Source of the DNA: Nepenthes gracilis
Lineage: Eukaryota > Streptophyta > Magnoliopsida > Caryophyllales > Nepenthaceae
Direction of reading: 5' to 3'
NCBI GenBank assembly: GCA_033239525.1
Contig: BSYO01000006.1
Coordinates: 13,779,319-13,843,318 of the forward strand
DNA: 64,000 nt
In this document: one piece after another, positions 11,229 through 21,284 of the stretch
How the letters are laid out: each line of letters opens with the position of its first letter
How positions within the stretch are numbered: the stretch's first letter is position 1
Notes under the pieces: model-generated
The model's database searches: none
Seen by the model: the letters and a program-made list of their open reading frames with translations, nothing else
What the model was told of the DNA's origin: nothing
Made by a program: the position numbers and the translations under genes

Positions 11229-11682
11229 CTTTGTTCTTCGGTCCTGCAAGAAACGCTTTCATGGAAGTGGACAACTCCAGGCGCTGGTTGATGTTGCTTT
11301 CTTACATAGGCGATCCCTTTGGTTCTAAGAGAAGTCAAGCGACGTCGTTGGGTGCTTATGAAGCAGACTGATGAATTCAAGCTGGCACATTTCTATGGAT
11401 GTGGGCCATGTCAACCGATGGCCAAAGCGGCTACCTTGACCAGGCGTCCCCATGGATTATACGAGATGACAAATGAAGACTTTGTGTACTTATGAAGCTG
11501 ATTGATGCCTCTTTGAAGCTTGCCTACCCGATCTACACACTGAAGGATGATGAACACGTGACTTGCTAAATGTCTCCAGGTTCCTTTTCTCCGTGGATGG
11601 GATTTTCTGATTGACTTGTCATTTGATGAGAGTTGCTATTCTGTTTTTTGTATGCTTTTTTCATGAGTTGGTCTATGGTAGT
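11229..11682. other. Unassigned stretch
   Basis: No coding frame, RNA or recognisable element is seen. The sequence is mildly T/G-rich, like TT bodies, with phrases such as TGATGAAGC, and it runs into the TT5 tail. It is probably element body, but this is not proven. Confidence 0.35.
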
Positions 11683-11799
11683 GCTCGGGGTATACCCCAG
11701 CGTGTTGTTCCACTTCTAAGTTGGCAAAATATTTGGAGGTTGAACATCATTTCAATAAATTTTCTTTAATTAAATCTCATCTTACTTATAAAAAAAAAA
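11683..11799 (+). mobile_element. TT5: two-hairpin tail, 5' extent unknown
   Basis: Hairpin 1 is GCTCGGGGTATACCCCAGC. Hairpin 2 has arms GTTCCACTTCTAAG / TTTGGAGGTTGAAC. It ends with CTTACTTATA and poly(A). I could not find the left target copy, so the body may extend back into 11229-11682. Confidence 0.75.
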
Positions 11800-11805
11800 G
11801 CTGGA

Positions 11806-12015
11806 CAGGATGATGGCTCTCGTCCGAGGACCTAGCAATGGATGCAGGCTCTCGTCCGAGGGCTATGCTGCTGGGATCCTGCTATAGTGTAGACTTGCCC
11901 GAGATGCTATGGGCTGGTACTCCCCTTCGAGGCCAGCAGGATGAATCCGAGACCCCTATGCACTTGGGTGCTAATGCCTGAGTCGGGGTGGTGTTCTTAG
12001 CCGAATTATGTGGAA
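11806..12015 (+). repeat. Degenerate CCGAGG repeats
   Basis: GGCTCTCGTCCGAGG occurs twice (about 11816 and 11850). It is followed by spaced CCCGAG, TTCGAGG, TCCGAG and CCCGAGGA motifs over about 200 bp. This is a fourth body motif class among the TT elements. Confidence 0.6.
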
Positions 12016-14931
12016 GCCCGAGGACTATGTTGATGGCATTGGAAATTTCTTCTACCTTTTGTTTCTGAATTTGAAAGGATGGGATTTCAGTTATCTGTTG
12101 ATGTTGTTTTTTTAGTGGTGTGTATTAAGGCTGGGTTGCCTGTGGCCGAAGTAGATGATACTCTTTTTTTTTTTTTTTTGGTAAGTAAGAATTTTGGATT
12201 AATGGGAAAAAAAAATTACAACATCTATATTTTATCTCCAAGTATTTTATCTTGGGGATAAAATATAAAACCGCTAGGGCATACCCCGAGCAACGAGTAC
12301 ATCCGAAAGTATATAAAGAGCCTCTAGGAGGCCAACGTTCTACAAAACCTATAGAAAATGAAGGAAAATTACAACACAACTCCGAGGGAAAGCACAGCAT
12401 CCCCCAGCACCCGAGATAGCCAGCTGCTGTAATGCTCCAGCAGCAGCAAAGAAAGACCCAATTCAAAATCTACACTGCAATGGGAGCTTCAAGTAGCGTT
12501 GAAGACCCAACTGCCAGTACCCATCAGCTTCCATGCTTCCTAATTACCACACGGATCCAGGGATAAACAACAGCAACAGCCAAAATAAAGCTGATCATTG
12601 TCAACATAGCTAGCCAGAAGAAGAAAACAACCGGAGAATCTCAGAAAACCAGGCCCAGCTATTCTCACTCAGCCACCGAGAACCAAGAACAGCTCCAGCA
12701 CATCAACCAGCCAGAAGAAAAAACAACCAGGTTAACTCAGCAATTGCATGACACTGCAGCAGGAAGGACAGCACTGCCAACTCCAGCAGATTCAGTAATC
12801 CAGATCATACAATCTCACGCCATATGGAGAAATACAATCCAGCTTCATCATTCAATGAAAAAAAAAGGATATTCCATGCATCCATCAGCAGCTAACTTAT
12901 CATCACCACGGCTGCTGTACACACACGCATACAGCAGCAACACCCAAAAGAGGCACGATCTGCACTTAAGCTGGAAGCTTTTTTTTTTTTTTTGGTAAGT
13001 AAGTGTGTATTTTGGATTAAAGGGAGAAAAGAAATTTACAAAACCTATGTTATAACTCCAAGTTTTTTGACTTGTAGTTATAACATAAAAAGCTAGGGCA
13101 TACCCCGAGCAAGTACTACATCAGAGAATTTCTCAAAAAACCTCTAAGAGGAAAAATCTAATAGACTGAAAATGAACAGAGTCATTATACATAAGCAAAA
13201 ACTAAATGCATCCCAAGTATTCGAGCTGCTGGAAGCAACACGCAACACCACTCCAGCGCCAGCAAGAAATCAGCAGTAGCTGCTGATTCCACCTTCAGAT
13301 CAGCTTCCATCAGCATGAGCAAGGACCTGGAATTTCAGCCATTCCACCTTCAAGCAGACCAAGTAAGCATCAGCACAAGCAAATGGCACCAGCAGCAAAA
13401 GAGGCACCCAGCCATTCGCAACATCCACCGTCATCAGCCAGCCTTATCAGCAATCTGGCCTCAGAAGCATTGTATCCCAGGGAGTACACACCAGTAACAT
13501 CCAATTATCGATGCCAACAGAGCAGCAGCGGAGGGCATAAATCATGACAACAGGAGAAGCAAAGCTATGTCAAGCATCAAGCAGCTCAGCAAAATAGACT
13601 CAAAGCAGCCATATGATCACAGGGCCAGCAATAATCACCAGCCAATGGTACACATTTGATCAAAGAGATGCTACACAACTGAGCCAAGCAAATTCATTCA
13701 ACAATGAATACAATCGAAGAAGGCCGTTGGCCAAATTTCAAAAAGCCACCAGCACCAGGCGCAGCAAACAAACCACCTACACCAGGGACAGAATCCAACA
13801 GGCGCTGCTGTTTAACATCACCAGTGCATCAGATATGCATCAAACAAAAAACCTTCAGCACACGGAAACTAGCTATCAACCTAACAGGAGGTATCCATCA
13901 TCAAACAATGCAACAGCAGACAATTGCCACTGTCAGCCAAGCAGCACTTGTTTTTGAGCCCAACACATTGAGCATCTTAAAAGACTCCGCCACAGAATAC
14001 GGGATAATAGAAAGTCTTTATGGCACCTTCTACTTCAGTTGTTGCTATTTAACAGCAAATTCAGCATCAATTTGCGGCCAACCAAAAACTCCACCAGCAC
14101 CACAATCAGCAAAGCAGCCGAGCTTAATCATTAGTTGCTGTCCTCCAACATCATCAGAAGTTGGAGCCCCATCAGCACAGGCAGATTACCTAAACAGGGT
14201 CTATTCACCCTTGGCCAGCAGCTGCATCCAACACAATCCATCTGAAGCCCATGAGATAGAACCTGCAACTCCACTGATAACCTTTTCTACATCAAGTAGA
14301 GAACCAGCCAATGTGCCAACAGCCACATCACCTTAACAGAGCAGCTACCATGATACACAAGCCCTCACGAGCCTGACAGCTAACTCTCCACACAATCAGA
14401 TAAGGGTAATTACCCATCAACATCTGGACATCAGCCAGGCAGAGTGTTGCACAAGACACAAGTTTCCACTTCTGTCTGGAGGCAGATGAAGATCCCAGGA
14501 GTTCAGACTCATATTGCCAGAGCCACAGCTTACTTCCTACGGAGAGGTACCAATTCCCACAATTGCAAACAAAGAAAGAGAACCTGCAGGATAAAAACGT
14601 GTTCCACTGTAACTGGGCAGAGCGAGAATAGAAATCAAAGACACCAAAAGTCAGAACCACCTGTGGGCCTAAAAACAAAGATACCCAAATCTCAACCTTC
14701 GCATGCAAAGTCGTGCAAAATCAACCCAATTCAAACAATCCTTCATGACAAAATTGCAACTCAACCAAACCAAAGACTGTGTTAGAGGGAACTCGCACCT
14801 GGAGGCCAAAGACATCTGCACTCCATAAGCCGTAAACCAAAATATACAAGCTGACACAAAAAGATCAGCAAAGCAAAATCTGGATTTATTTGCCACCATA
14901 CAAAACCGGCATAACATCAACAGCATAACCC

Positions 14932-16519
14932 CTAAGAACGGGGTGATGCCTTGGATTTTTTGGATTGTTTCTTTTTCCGAGATCTAGCAGGCTTCCACGT
15001 ATCACACTCCAAAGCCATCGCCTCATTTACATTTAGGAATTTCTCTTTAGAATAGTCAATGACCCGCCCGTGCAGATTTCAGATGTAGGGACAGTTCCAC
15101 CATTCTTAGAAGAGGCCAAACCATACTTGTTTACAATTCGAGAGATTGAATTGGGGGTAGAGTCACTGTCGGAGCCAGAACCAATATCCAATTCATTTAT
15201 ATGCTCACCAGAAAGGCCATCCAAGCAACCGGCAGGGTCATACTCAGCAGAAGTGCTCTGAAGACATGGGCCAATGACAGGGTCTGGAGGTGAAAGAGCA
15301 GGTGAGCAGGCAGAAAGGTCTAGAGGAACCTAGGATGCCAAATCAGGATTAGGGGGGTCTAGGTTCGGGGGAACCGGCAAACCAGGACTAGTCTGAGGGT
15401 CTAACACGGCCCCAATAGGGGAACTGCTAGCGTAACATCCACTAATGCCATCAACAGCAGCAGATGGATGTGGGGGGGGGGGATTCAAGACATCATCAGC
15501 CACTGAATTTGGAACACAACCATCAGTCGAAGGCCCAGGGCAGAGCGGTGAGACCAATGGGACTTTTTCCACATGAGCAGAGATGGGAGATTTGGAACGT
15601 GCGATACCTGTTGGCAGTTTAGCAGCCTTGGGAAGGCATTGAGCTTCATCATGACCCAACAAAAGGCAGCGACTACACCTGATAGGTCGCCAGCTATACT
15701 CCACCTTCACCATAACGGGAGCCGAATCATGGCAAGCTTTAATGGTGATACTTTTGGGAAAGGGGCCGTCGATACCCACTTCAACACAAATCCTTGCGAA
15801 GGAGATGTTCTCCATACGGGCCGTCCAGGGGTCAAGCTGGAGAGGAATACCGACAGCACTAGCCACCCAGCTGAGGCCGGCATGGGTCCAGTACTCAATC
15901 GGCAGATTGAAAAGTTTGATCCAAATGGGAAAACGTTTATGATCATCCTTGTTCAAAGTCATACCTGGCGTCCAACGTTTAAGGATGATAGCCTTCCCAG
16001 CCATGAGCCAAGGACCGGCTTTGAGACATTTCTCCAACATCTCCATCGATGAGAATCGGAGGAAGAAATAGCCAGCTTCGTTTCCAGCGGTGTGCGTGAG
16101 ACCGAATCGGGCCCAAATCTTGTTGGCTATGGCTTTGACCGCCGAATAGTGAGGAGGGGAGTCCCAGAAATAGCCGAACAGAGTATAGCCCCAAAATGAA
16201 TGACCTTGGTTGATGACCTCTGGCGGAGGAGAAATGATGGACGAATCAGCACCTTCGGCCATAGGGGGGAAGAATTTTAGCTCATTACGAGCCACAAGAC
16301 TATCCTTACGGACGACATTAGCCCAGCGAGAGGTGCTTAGAGCAGGACCATCGGAGGCGACGACAGAATCTTTAGGTTTTGCTTCGCCCAGAGTCTGGCC
16401 TTCTGGGACTGGAGAAAGGGATCCCGAACACGCTGGAGCCTTTGGAGAGGAAGGCACGGGGGGGACAGGTGAGTCAGAGCCAGAGAGAGGATCCGAGGGG
16501 GGCTCGAGGCGGCGCCCAT
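14932..16519 (-). pseudogene. LINE-like ORF1 of TT8
   Basis: Close homologue of the TT3 ORF1. The order is a Pro/Ser-rich N-terminus, DUF4283-like core (KIWARFGLTHTAGNEAGYFF, WTHAGLSWVASAVGIPLQLD), a CCHC knuckle reading CSRCLLLGHDEAQC, and a long linker. The C-terminal KYGLASSKNGG and KKKQSKKSKASPRS blocks follow. An in-frame TAG near 15330 replaces a Gln present in TT3, and a frameshift near 15065 separates the last block. The ATG at 16519 (GCCATGG) is out of frame with the main frame that opens at 16457, as in TT3. RNA-binding chaperone activity is known for L1 ORF1 proteins, but this copy is broken. Confidence 0.87.
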
Positions 16520-16567
16520 GGCCGTCGGAGCCGAGGGTTCAAAATTGCAGTCGGGACGATTTTGAAA

Positions 16568-16600
16568 ATTAAGAGAGAGAAGAGAGCGTCTCTCTCTAGA
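16568..16600 (-). other. AGAGAG-type 5'-terminal hairpin of TT8
   Basis: Complementary AGAGAGA and TCTCTCT runs flank a CGC-centred loop at the presumed transcript start, about 50 bp upstream of the ORF1 ATG. The same arrangement occurs at the 5' ends of TT10, TT12 and LINE-E. Confidence 0.5.
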
Positions 16601-17125
16601 TTCTCGTTGGCTGTCCTCAAGCTGGAAGCATTCAGCTGTCCTCAACAAAATCATGGCAGAAGTCATACAACACAGAAATAAAGTGAAAGCAACAACCCTT
16701 GTCCAGGGTTTCAAAGCCGAAAACAGAGAGGTGGGCACTTGCAATTGCTGCCCACCATCCTACAATAACCACCTACACCAACAGAGATCAACCACAAGGG
16801 GCACCACAGATCGCTGAACCGACTAAAACCGCACCTCCCGCAACAGAGCCGTTATTCAAGAACATCAAACTCATATCGAGATGATCAACGATTTACAAGC
16901 AGAACAAAGAACAGCCGCGGCCAATCGGCCAAAGCAGGACAAAAGGTCCACCAGGAACTTCTGTTCGAGAGCAAGGACTATCTTCAAAAAAGGTACGCCA
17001 AAGTCACCTTCAGGGGAACCTACACATCCTTGGAGAAGCCATGGATACCAGCTCGATCAATCGAAAGGAGACCGGTCCAATAGCCAAGCCAAGATCAGCA
17101 TGTATAGCAGTCGGTAGGCAAAACA

Positions 17126-17356
17126 TCAAGGGGCCAAGGCTATCGGAGGAGCCTTGGGATTTTTGGGTTTTTTCCTTCTCCGGGATTTAGATGGCATCCA
17201 AGATTCACACTCCAGATCCATCGCCTCATTGACGCTCAAAAATTTCTCAGTAGAGTATACAATAGCCCACCCTACAGAAATTTCAGCAGACATATAGGGG
17301 TTAGAAGAACCCGAACCGATATGCTTGGCCGAATCCAAGCCATAATTTTTTGTTAT
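17126..17356 (-). pseudogene. ORF1 C-terminal fragment of TT7
   Basis: Reads KNYGLDSAKHIG, then EKFLSVNEAMDLECESW, then a basic tail SKSRRRKKPKNPKAP. It is collinear with the TT3 and TT8 C-termini. The upstream part is absent because the copy is truncated at about 17356, right where the TT6 tail begins. Confidence 0.8.
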
Positions 17357-17373
17357 GGTGGTGCTCGGGAATG

Positions 17374-17774
17374 GCCGAAGCGGCTTTGGCCTGGTGGTTA
17401 AACACACGAAAGTGTGCCTCCCCACCTGTGTTCGATCCCCGCGGAAGCACCAAAGTGGTATCATGCCTCCCAAAAATCCCGCAAGGGGTTTCGGGTTATG
17501 GGGTCACAGTGCGATGGGGCCAGCTTACTATAAAAACTTACCCTTAACACAATTTTGCCGAGCGGCTTTAGCCTCGGTGGTTAAACACACGGAAGTGTGC
17601 CTCCCCCCCAGGTTCGATCCCAGCGAAGCACCAAAATGGTACTTGTGCCTCCCAAAAAATCCCGCAAGGGGTTTCGGTTATGGGGCCGCGAGTGCGGTGG
17701 GGCCATCACTATAAAAAGCTTACCCTTAACACAGTTTTTAATCTAAAATACACACTTACTTACCGAAAAAAAAA
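17374..17774 (+). mobile_element. Dimeric tRNA-like SINE with TT-type 3' end
   Basis: An exact 17-bp duplication, ggtggtgctcgggaatg, flanks it at 17357-17373 and 17775-17791. Two head-to-tail units (about 17374-17556 and 17557-17774) each hold an A-box-like and a B-box-like sequence: TGGCCTGGTGG with GTTCGATCCCC at 17387/17430, and TAGCCTCGGTGG with GGTTCGATCCC at 17569/17611. A shared body follows, ending CTTACCCTTAACACA. The second unit then gains AATCTAAAATACACACTTACTTACC plus A-rich tail, nearly identical to TT tail ends. It is inserted inside hairpin 1 of the TT6 tail. Confidence 0.88.
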
Positions 17775-17892
17775 GGTGGTGCTCGGGAATGCTCTAGCTT
17801 GTTGATCTACGTCTAAGTTGGCAAAACACTTGGATCTAGAACATCATTTTGTAATTTTATTTATTTTATTTTCAATTTACTTACCAAAAAAA

Positions 17893-18070
17893 GGCTCGGC
17901 AGAATGAAAATTTTAAATTTCACTAGAAATGTGATGAGACTCAAATCGTAATGCTTGCCTTTGTAGACGACCTCCTTCTCTTCTCTCGGGTTGATGTCAA
18001 TGCTATCCGAATTCTTAAGGAATGCTTTAAAGAATTTCGGTTGCTTTCTGGCCTCTCTGCAAACACGAAG
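17893..18070 (+). pseudogene. LINE-B reverse transcriptase fragment, first part
   Basis: Reads ARQNENFKFH then, after an in-frame stop, KCDETQIVMLAFVDDLLLFSRVD with the catalytic FVDD box, and FRLLSGLSAN. It stops at 18070 where TT9 begins, and the frame picks up at 23858. The upstream reverse transcriptase fingers are missing on the left. Confidence 0.85.
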
Positions 18071-18730
18071 TGCTTTTGGTGCACTCCGGAATCCGGAGTG
18101 TTATTTTCCTTTCTTTTGATTCGCTCCTTTTTCTGGAGCTTTTGAGAACTCCGGAATCCGGAGTGCTTTTTCTTTGGCAATCCGGAATCCGGAGTGGTTC
18201 TTTGTTCGTTTTTTTGATGGTGTGACCTTTGAGTCTGTAGCTTCGTTGACTGATTCCGGAGCTGGTTCTCTCTATGGACGGAGTGAATTGAGTTCAAAAA
18301 AAAAACTTTAATTAAATGTCGTGGCTGGATCCTTTGCCTCAATTTGGACGGAGCGTCTCTGTTGTAACTCACGGTGTAAATTTTTCCGGAGAGCTTCTCT
18401 TTGACTTCTTGGTCAAGGTGTTGGATTCTCACTTGAACGGTCTGATCTTGTCAACTTGGATAGAATGTTTTTGTCATCTTGGACGGAATGTTATTGATTA
18501 TGCCTCCGGTGTGCATGTGCTCCGGTGTGCATGTGCTTCATTTAACTGGAATACTCTTTCTCTCCTTGGACGGAGTGCCTCAGCCGGAGTGAATTTCTGC
18601 TCTATGGACAGAGTGACTTCTTGTTGAATTCTAAGCGTGTGTCTTTTCCGGAGTGTATTCTTGTCTCCTAGGAAGGATGGAATGGCAGCTCCGAAGTGAA
18701 CGCTCTGCCTAATTGGACGAAGTGTGCTAG
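18071..18730 (+). repeat. GGAGTG minisatellite of TT9
   Basis: Repeated ACTCCGGAATCCGGAGTG, GGACGGAGTG and CCGGAGTG units. Those near 18087-18200 form short perfect inverted repeats (CTCCGGAATCCGGAG). Confidence 0.8.
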
Positions 18731-19009
18731 TTCGTCTTTTTTTTTGGTAAGTAATTAAATGCATTAAATTGAATGAAAATTTATAAAAGGATGTTCTAAC
18801 TCCAAGTGTTTTGCCAGCTTAGAATTAGAACAAAGAGCTAGGGCATACCCCGAGCATCAACATGGACCGAATCATGAACCAAGCGAAAGAAACAACCATT
18901 AGATGTACATCATCTAAACCAGCCACTTAGATCCCGGCCCACCTAGACCAAAAAACTAAAACAGGCAAAATCCCAAATTTATGTAAAACCGCTTCCCCTT
19001 ACTCCAAGC

Positions 19010-19952
19010 AAAGGGCGAGACAAGCAAAATGCACTTCGGCAAAAATGCACATCGGCAAAATGCACTCCGGTAAATTGCACTTCGGATACAACTGACTCAA
19101 TCCCACTCCGGCAAAAATGCGCTCCGGCAAAATGCACTCCGGCAAATTGCACTCCGGGTTCAGCTGACTCAATCCCACTCTGGCAAGAATGCACTCCGGC
19201 AAAATGCACTCCGGAAAATTTTACTCCGGAATCAACTGACTCAAACCCACTCCGTCCCTTTAACGAACTAGGCATAAATTACTCCGTCCTCGTCACCACC
19301 ACCAGAAGAACAGCTAACCAGATCAGCATCAAGATTCCACTGCCAGCATCATGGACCATCCTGCTATTCTTCACATTCCTACTCCGGCAAAAATGCACAC
19401 CGACAAAATGCACTCCGGCAAATTGTACTCCGGATTCAAATGACTCATTCCCACTCCGGAAAAATGCACCACGCAAGCCACTCCGGCCTTTTAGAGAAAA
19501 AAGGCACTCCGGAACCTCTGACTCAAGGCCACTCCGGCCTGAAATAAAAAACATCACTTCGGAATATGGCCACTCCGGCCTTTTAGAGAAAAAAGGCACT
19601 CCGGAACCTCTGACTTAAGGCCACTCCGGCCTGAAATCAAAAACATCACTTCTATATATGGCCACTCCGGCCACAACTCACGCCTGGCCACTCTATCCGG
19701 AATCCATGCTCAAGGCCACTGTGGCCTTTTATCGAAAAGGCACTCCAGATGCTTGGAGCACTCCGGATTCATCACACCAAGTCCACTCAGGATCATTGAC
19801 AAGTAAACGATAAAAAATGAAAAGAGCTCCGTCTGCATAATAAAAGTGCTCCGCCTTGAAATAGCACTCCGTCTTTTCCTGAAAATATGTACTCCGTCCA
19901 AAGAATTTCGCACTCTGTCCAAAGGAATCTGCCTTTTGAGGTAAAAGCACTC
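19010..19952 (-). repeat. ACTCCG minisatellite of TT10, long block
   Basis: Dozens of degenerate units such as GGCAAAATGCACTCC (+ strand) and a longer ~150-bp higher-order period. The block with CACTCCGGCCTTTTAGAGAA near 19487 recurs near 19570. Confidence 0.85.
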
Positions 19953-19953
19953 C

Positions 19954-20766
19954 TTTGTTTTTGTTAAGTAAGTATTTTGGATTATCGGGAGAAAAATATT
20001 ACAGAATCTATGTTTTTACTCCAAGTCTTTTGACTTGGAGTAAAAACATAAACCGCTGGGGCATACCCCGAGCAACAAATACATCAAAAAATACAAAAAA
20101 CTTCTCTAGGAGGATACACGGTCAACATAATCAACAAAAAATGAGACCAGTCTAATATATGAACTAACTCAAAATCAGCCGCTGCCAAATCGACATGAGT
20201 AATGCAGCAAACGAGTAACATCTATGCCAGCCATCATAGACTTGAGAAAACAGCCAGAAGCTTCTGCAGCAGTGCAAAAATCCAGCAACCATTTGACACT
20301 GGATCCTGAAAGGTTCATCCGAAATTTCAGCAACATCAGCTCCAGCAACCACAATATAATAGCTTCAATACAAGCAGCAGGCACAAACACTTTAAAACTA
20401 GTGTTAAAGCTGTTCTACAATGATTCCGACATCAGCAAGACCAAGAGCTGCCCCTAGATTTCCAGTGCCCCCAACACCAACAAATGGCTCCAGCAGCAGC
20501 CATTTGCCATCTTGGTTCTAAATCAGCACAATCATTTCCTCTCGGCAATCCTTAGCAACTAGCAGTACAGATGTTCGCCTGGCTTCAGCAAGCAGCACAC
20601 AGCAGTCCAGAAATTTAGCAAAGTTCAGTGCTCACCCGACAGCATCAAGTATTGTAGGCAACGGCATCATACTTCAGCAACACAACTCCACAGAACAGCT
20701 AGGATGCTAAATACCATAAGCCGCAACGAACCTTGCAACATCTTTAGAATGCACTCCGCCAATAAA
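19954..20766 (-). mobile_element. TT11: two-hairpin-tail element nested in TT10
   Basis: Tail on the - strand at 20073-19965 with hairpin 1 (GCTCGGGGTATGCCCCAGC) and hairpin 2 arms ATGTTTTTACTCCAAGT / ACTTGGAGTAAAAACAT, ending CTTACTTAAC. The body is noncoding. It shares long blocks with TT17 and TT24 (TTGCACTGCTGCAGAAGCTTCTGG). A possible duplication, aaagcactcc at 19944-19953 and gaagcactcc at 20767-20776, is only 9 of 10, so the right end is approximate. Confidence 0.7.
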
Positions 20767-21060
20767 GAAGCACTCCGTCTTTTACAAGACACTCCGTTTT
20801 TTAAGGAAGCCAAGTACTCCGTCCTTTACGTAAAACTTCGACCTTTAAGAGGAAATTTAACTCCAAAAAAGGGGACAAAACCATCCCAACCAAATTCACT
20901 CTGGAAAAAGGAACAAAAGTACTCTGGATAAGGAACAAAACCACTCCGTCCAAAGAGAGCAAACCACACTCCGGCCACCAAGGAACGAATTCAGCTTGAA
21001 CACACCGGCTAACTCCGGATTAAGCGGTCAAATCTACTCCGTCCAAAGCACTCCGGATAT
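20745..21060 (-). repeat. ACTCCG minisatellite of TT10, short block
   Basis: Spaced ACTCCG/ACTCCGTC motifs resume after TT11 and stop before the ORF1 region. Confidence 0.75.
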
Positions 21061-21284
21061 AATAATGCACAGCGGATGAAACCATCCAGCATTCCACAAA
21101 TGCGAGAGCAATGGAAGCCATGGAGGCCCACCACTAAACCATCTAGATCGGTATATTGATCGACGGAAAATCCTTATTCCATTTCAAAGGACAATAAGGA
21201 GATAAAAATAATCGACTTCCTCTCGGAGGTAATGGGTCAATATGAGGCTTAGTGGAAGTAGCAAATCACTAATGTGATCGAGGG

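Larger units (their letters stand above)
12979..16615 (-). mobile_element. TT8: complete ORF1-only two-hairpin-tail element (3.64 kb)
   Basis: Flanked by cttaagctggaagc at 12965-12978 and ctcaagctggaagc at 16616-16629 (13 of 14). On the - strand it runs from an AGAGAGAG leader near 16598-16571 and ORF1 (16519-14932) to a TGCTG-rich noncoding body (14930-13115). It ends in a tail (13110-12994) whose hairpin 2 arms are TATGTTATAACTACAAGT / ACTTGGAGTTATAACATA, then CTTACTTACC and 15 A. The layout matches TT3 and there is no ORF2. Confidence 0.9.
12164..17356 (-). mobile_element. TT7: ORF1-bearing two-hairpin-tail element, 5' truncated
   Basis: It has poly(T) at 12164-12179, then on the - strand a tail with hairpin 2 arms TATTTTATCCCCAAG / TTGGAGATAAAATA and hairpin 1 up to 12291. 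The CAG-rich (+) body runs through 12300-12964 and 16630-17125. An ORF1 C-terminus follows at 17126-17356, where the copy stops. TT8 is inserted in its body. No coding content is seen in the body. Confidence 0.75.
11800..17892 (+). mobile_element. TT6: host element with CGAGG body and tail, split by TT7
   Basis: The left part (11800-12163) is a noncoding body with repeated TCCGAGG/CCCGAG motifs. The right part (17775-17892) is a TT tail with hairpin 1 (GCTCGGGAATGCTCTAGC), hairpin 2 with arms GATCTACGTCTAAG / TTGGATCTAGA, and poly(A) followed by LINE-B. TT7 and a dimeric SINE lie between. Joining the two parts across TT7 is inference: the flanks gatgatactc and ggtggtgctc could be a decayed duplication (7 of 10). 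Confidence 0.55.

Noticed and set aside
11229..11682. A possible host exon
   Set aside because: No frame stays open beyond about 60-90 codons, and no conserved motif or splice arrangement can be supported.
12154..12163. Target duplication of TT7 (gatgatactc versus ggtggtgctc at 17357)
   Set aside because: Only 7 of 10 positions match. It may be decayed but is too weak to claim.
17374..17774. Functional tRNA genes
   Set aside because: A and B boxes are present but no cloverleaf with a proper acceptor stem could be formed, and the units are flanked by target duplications.
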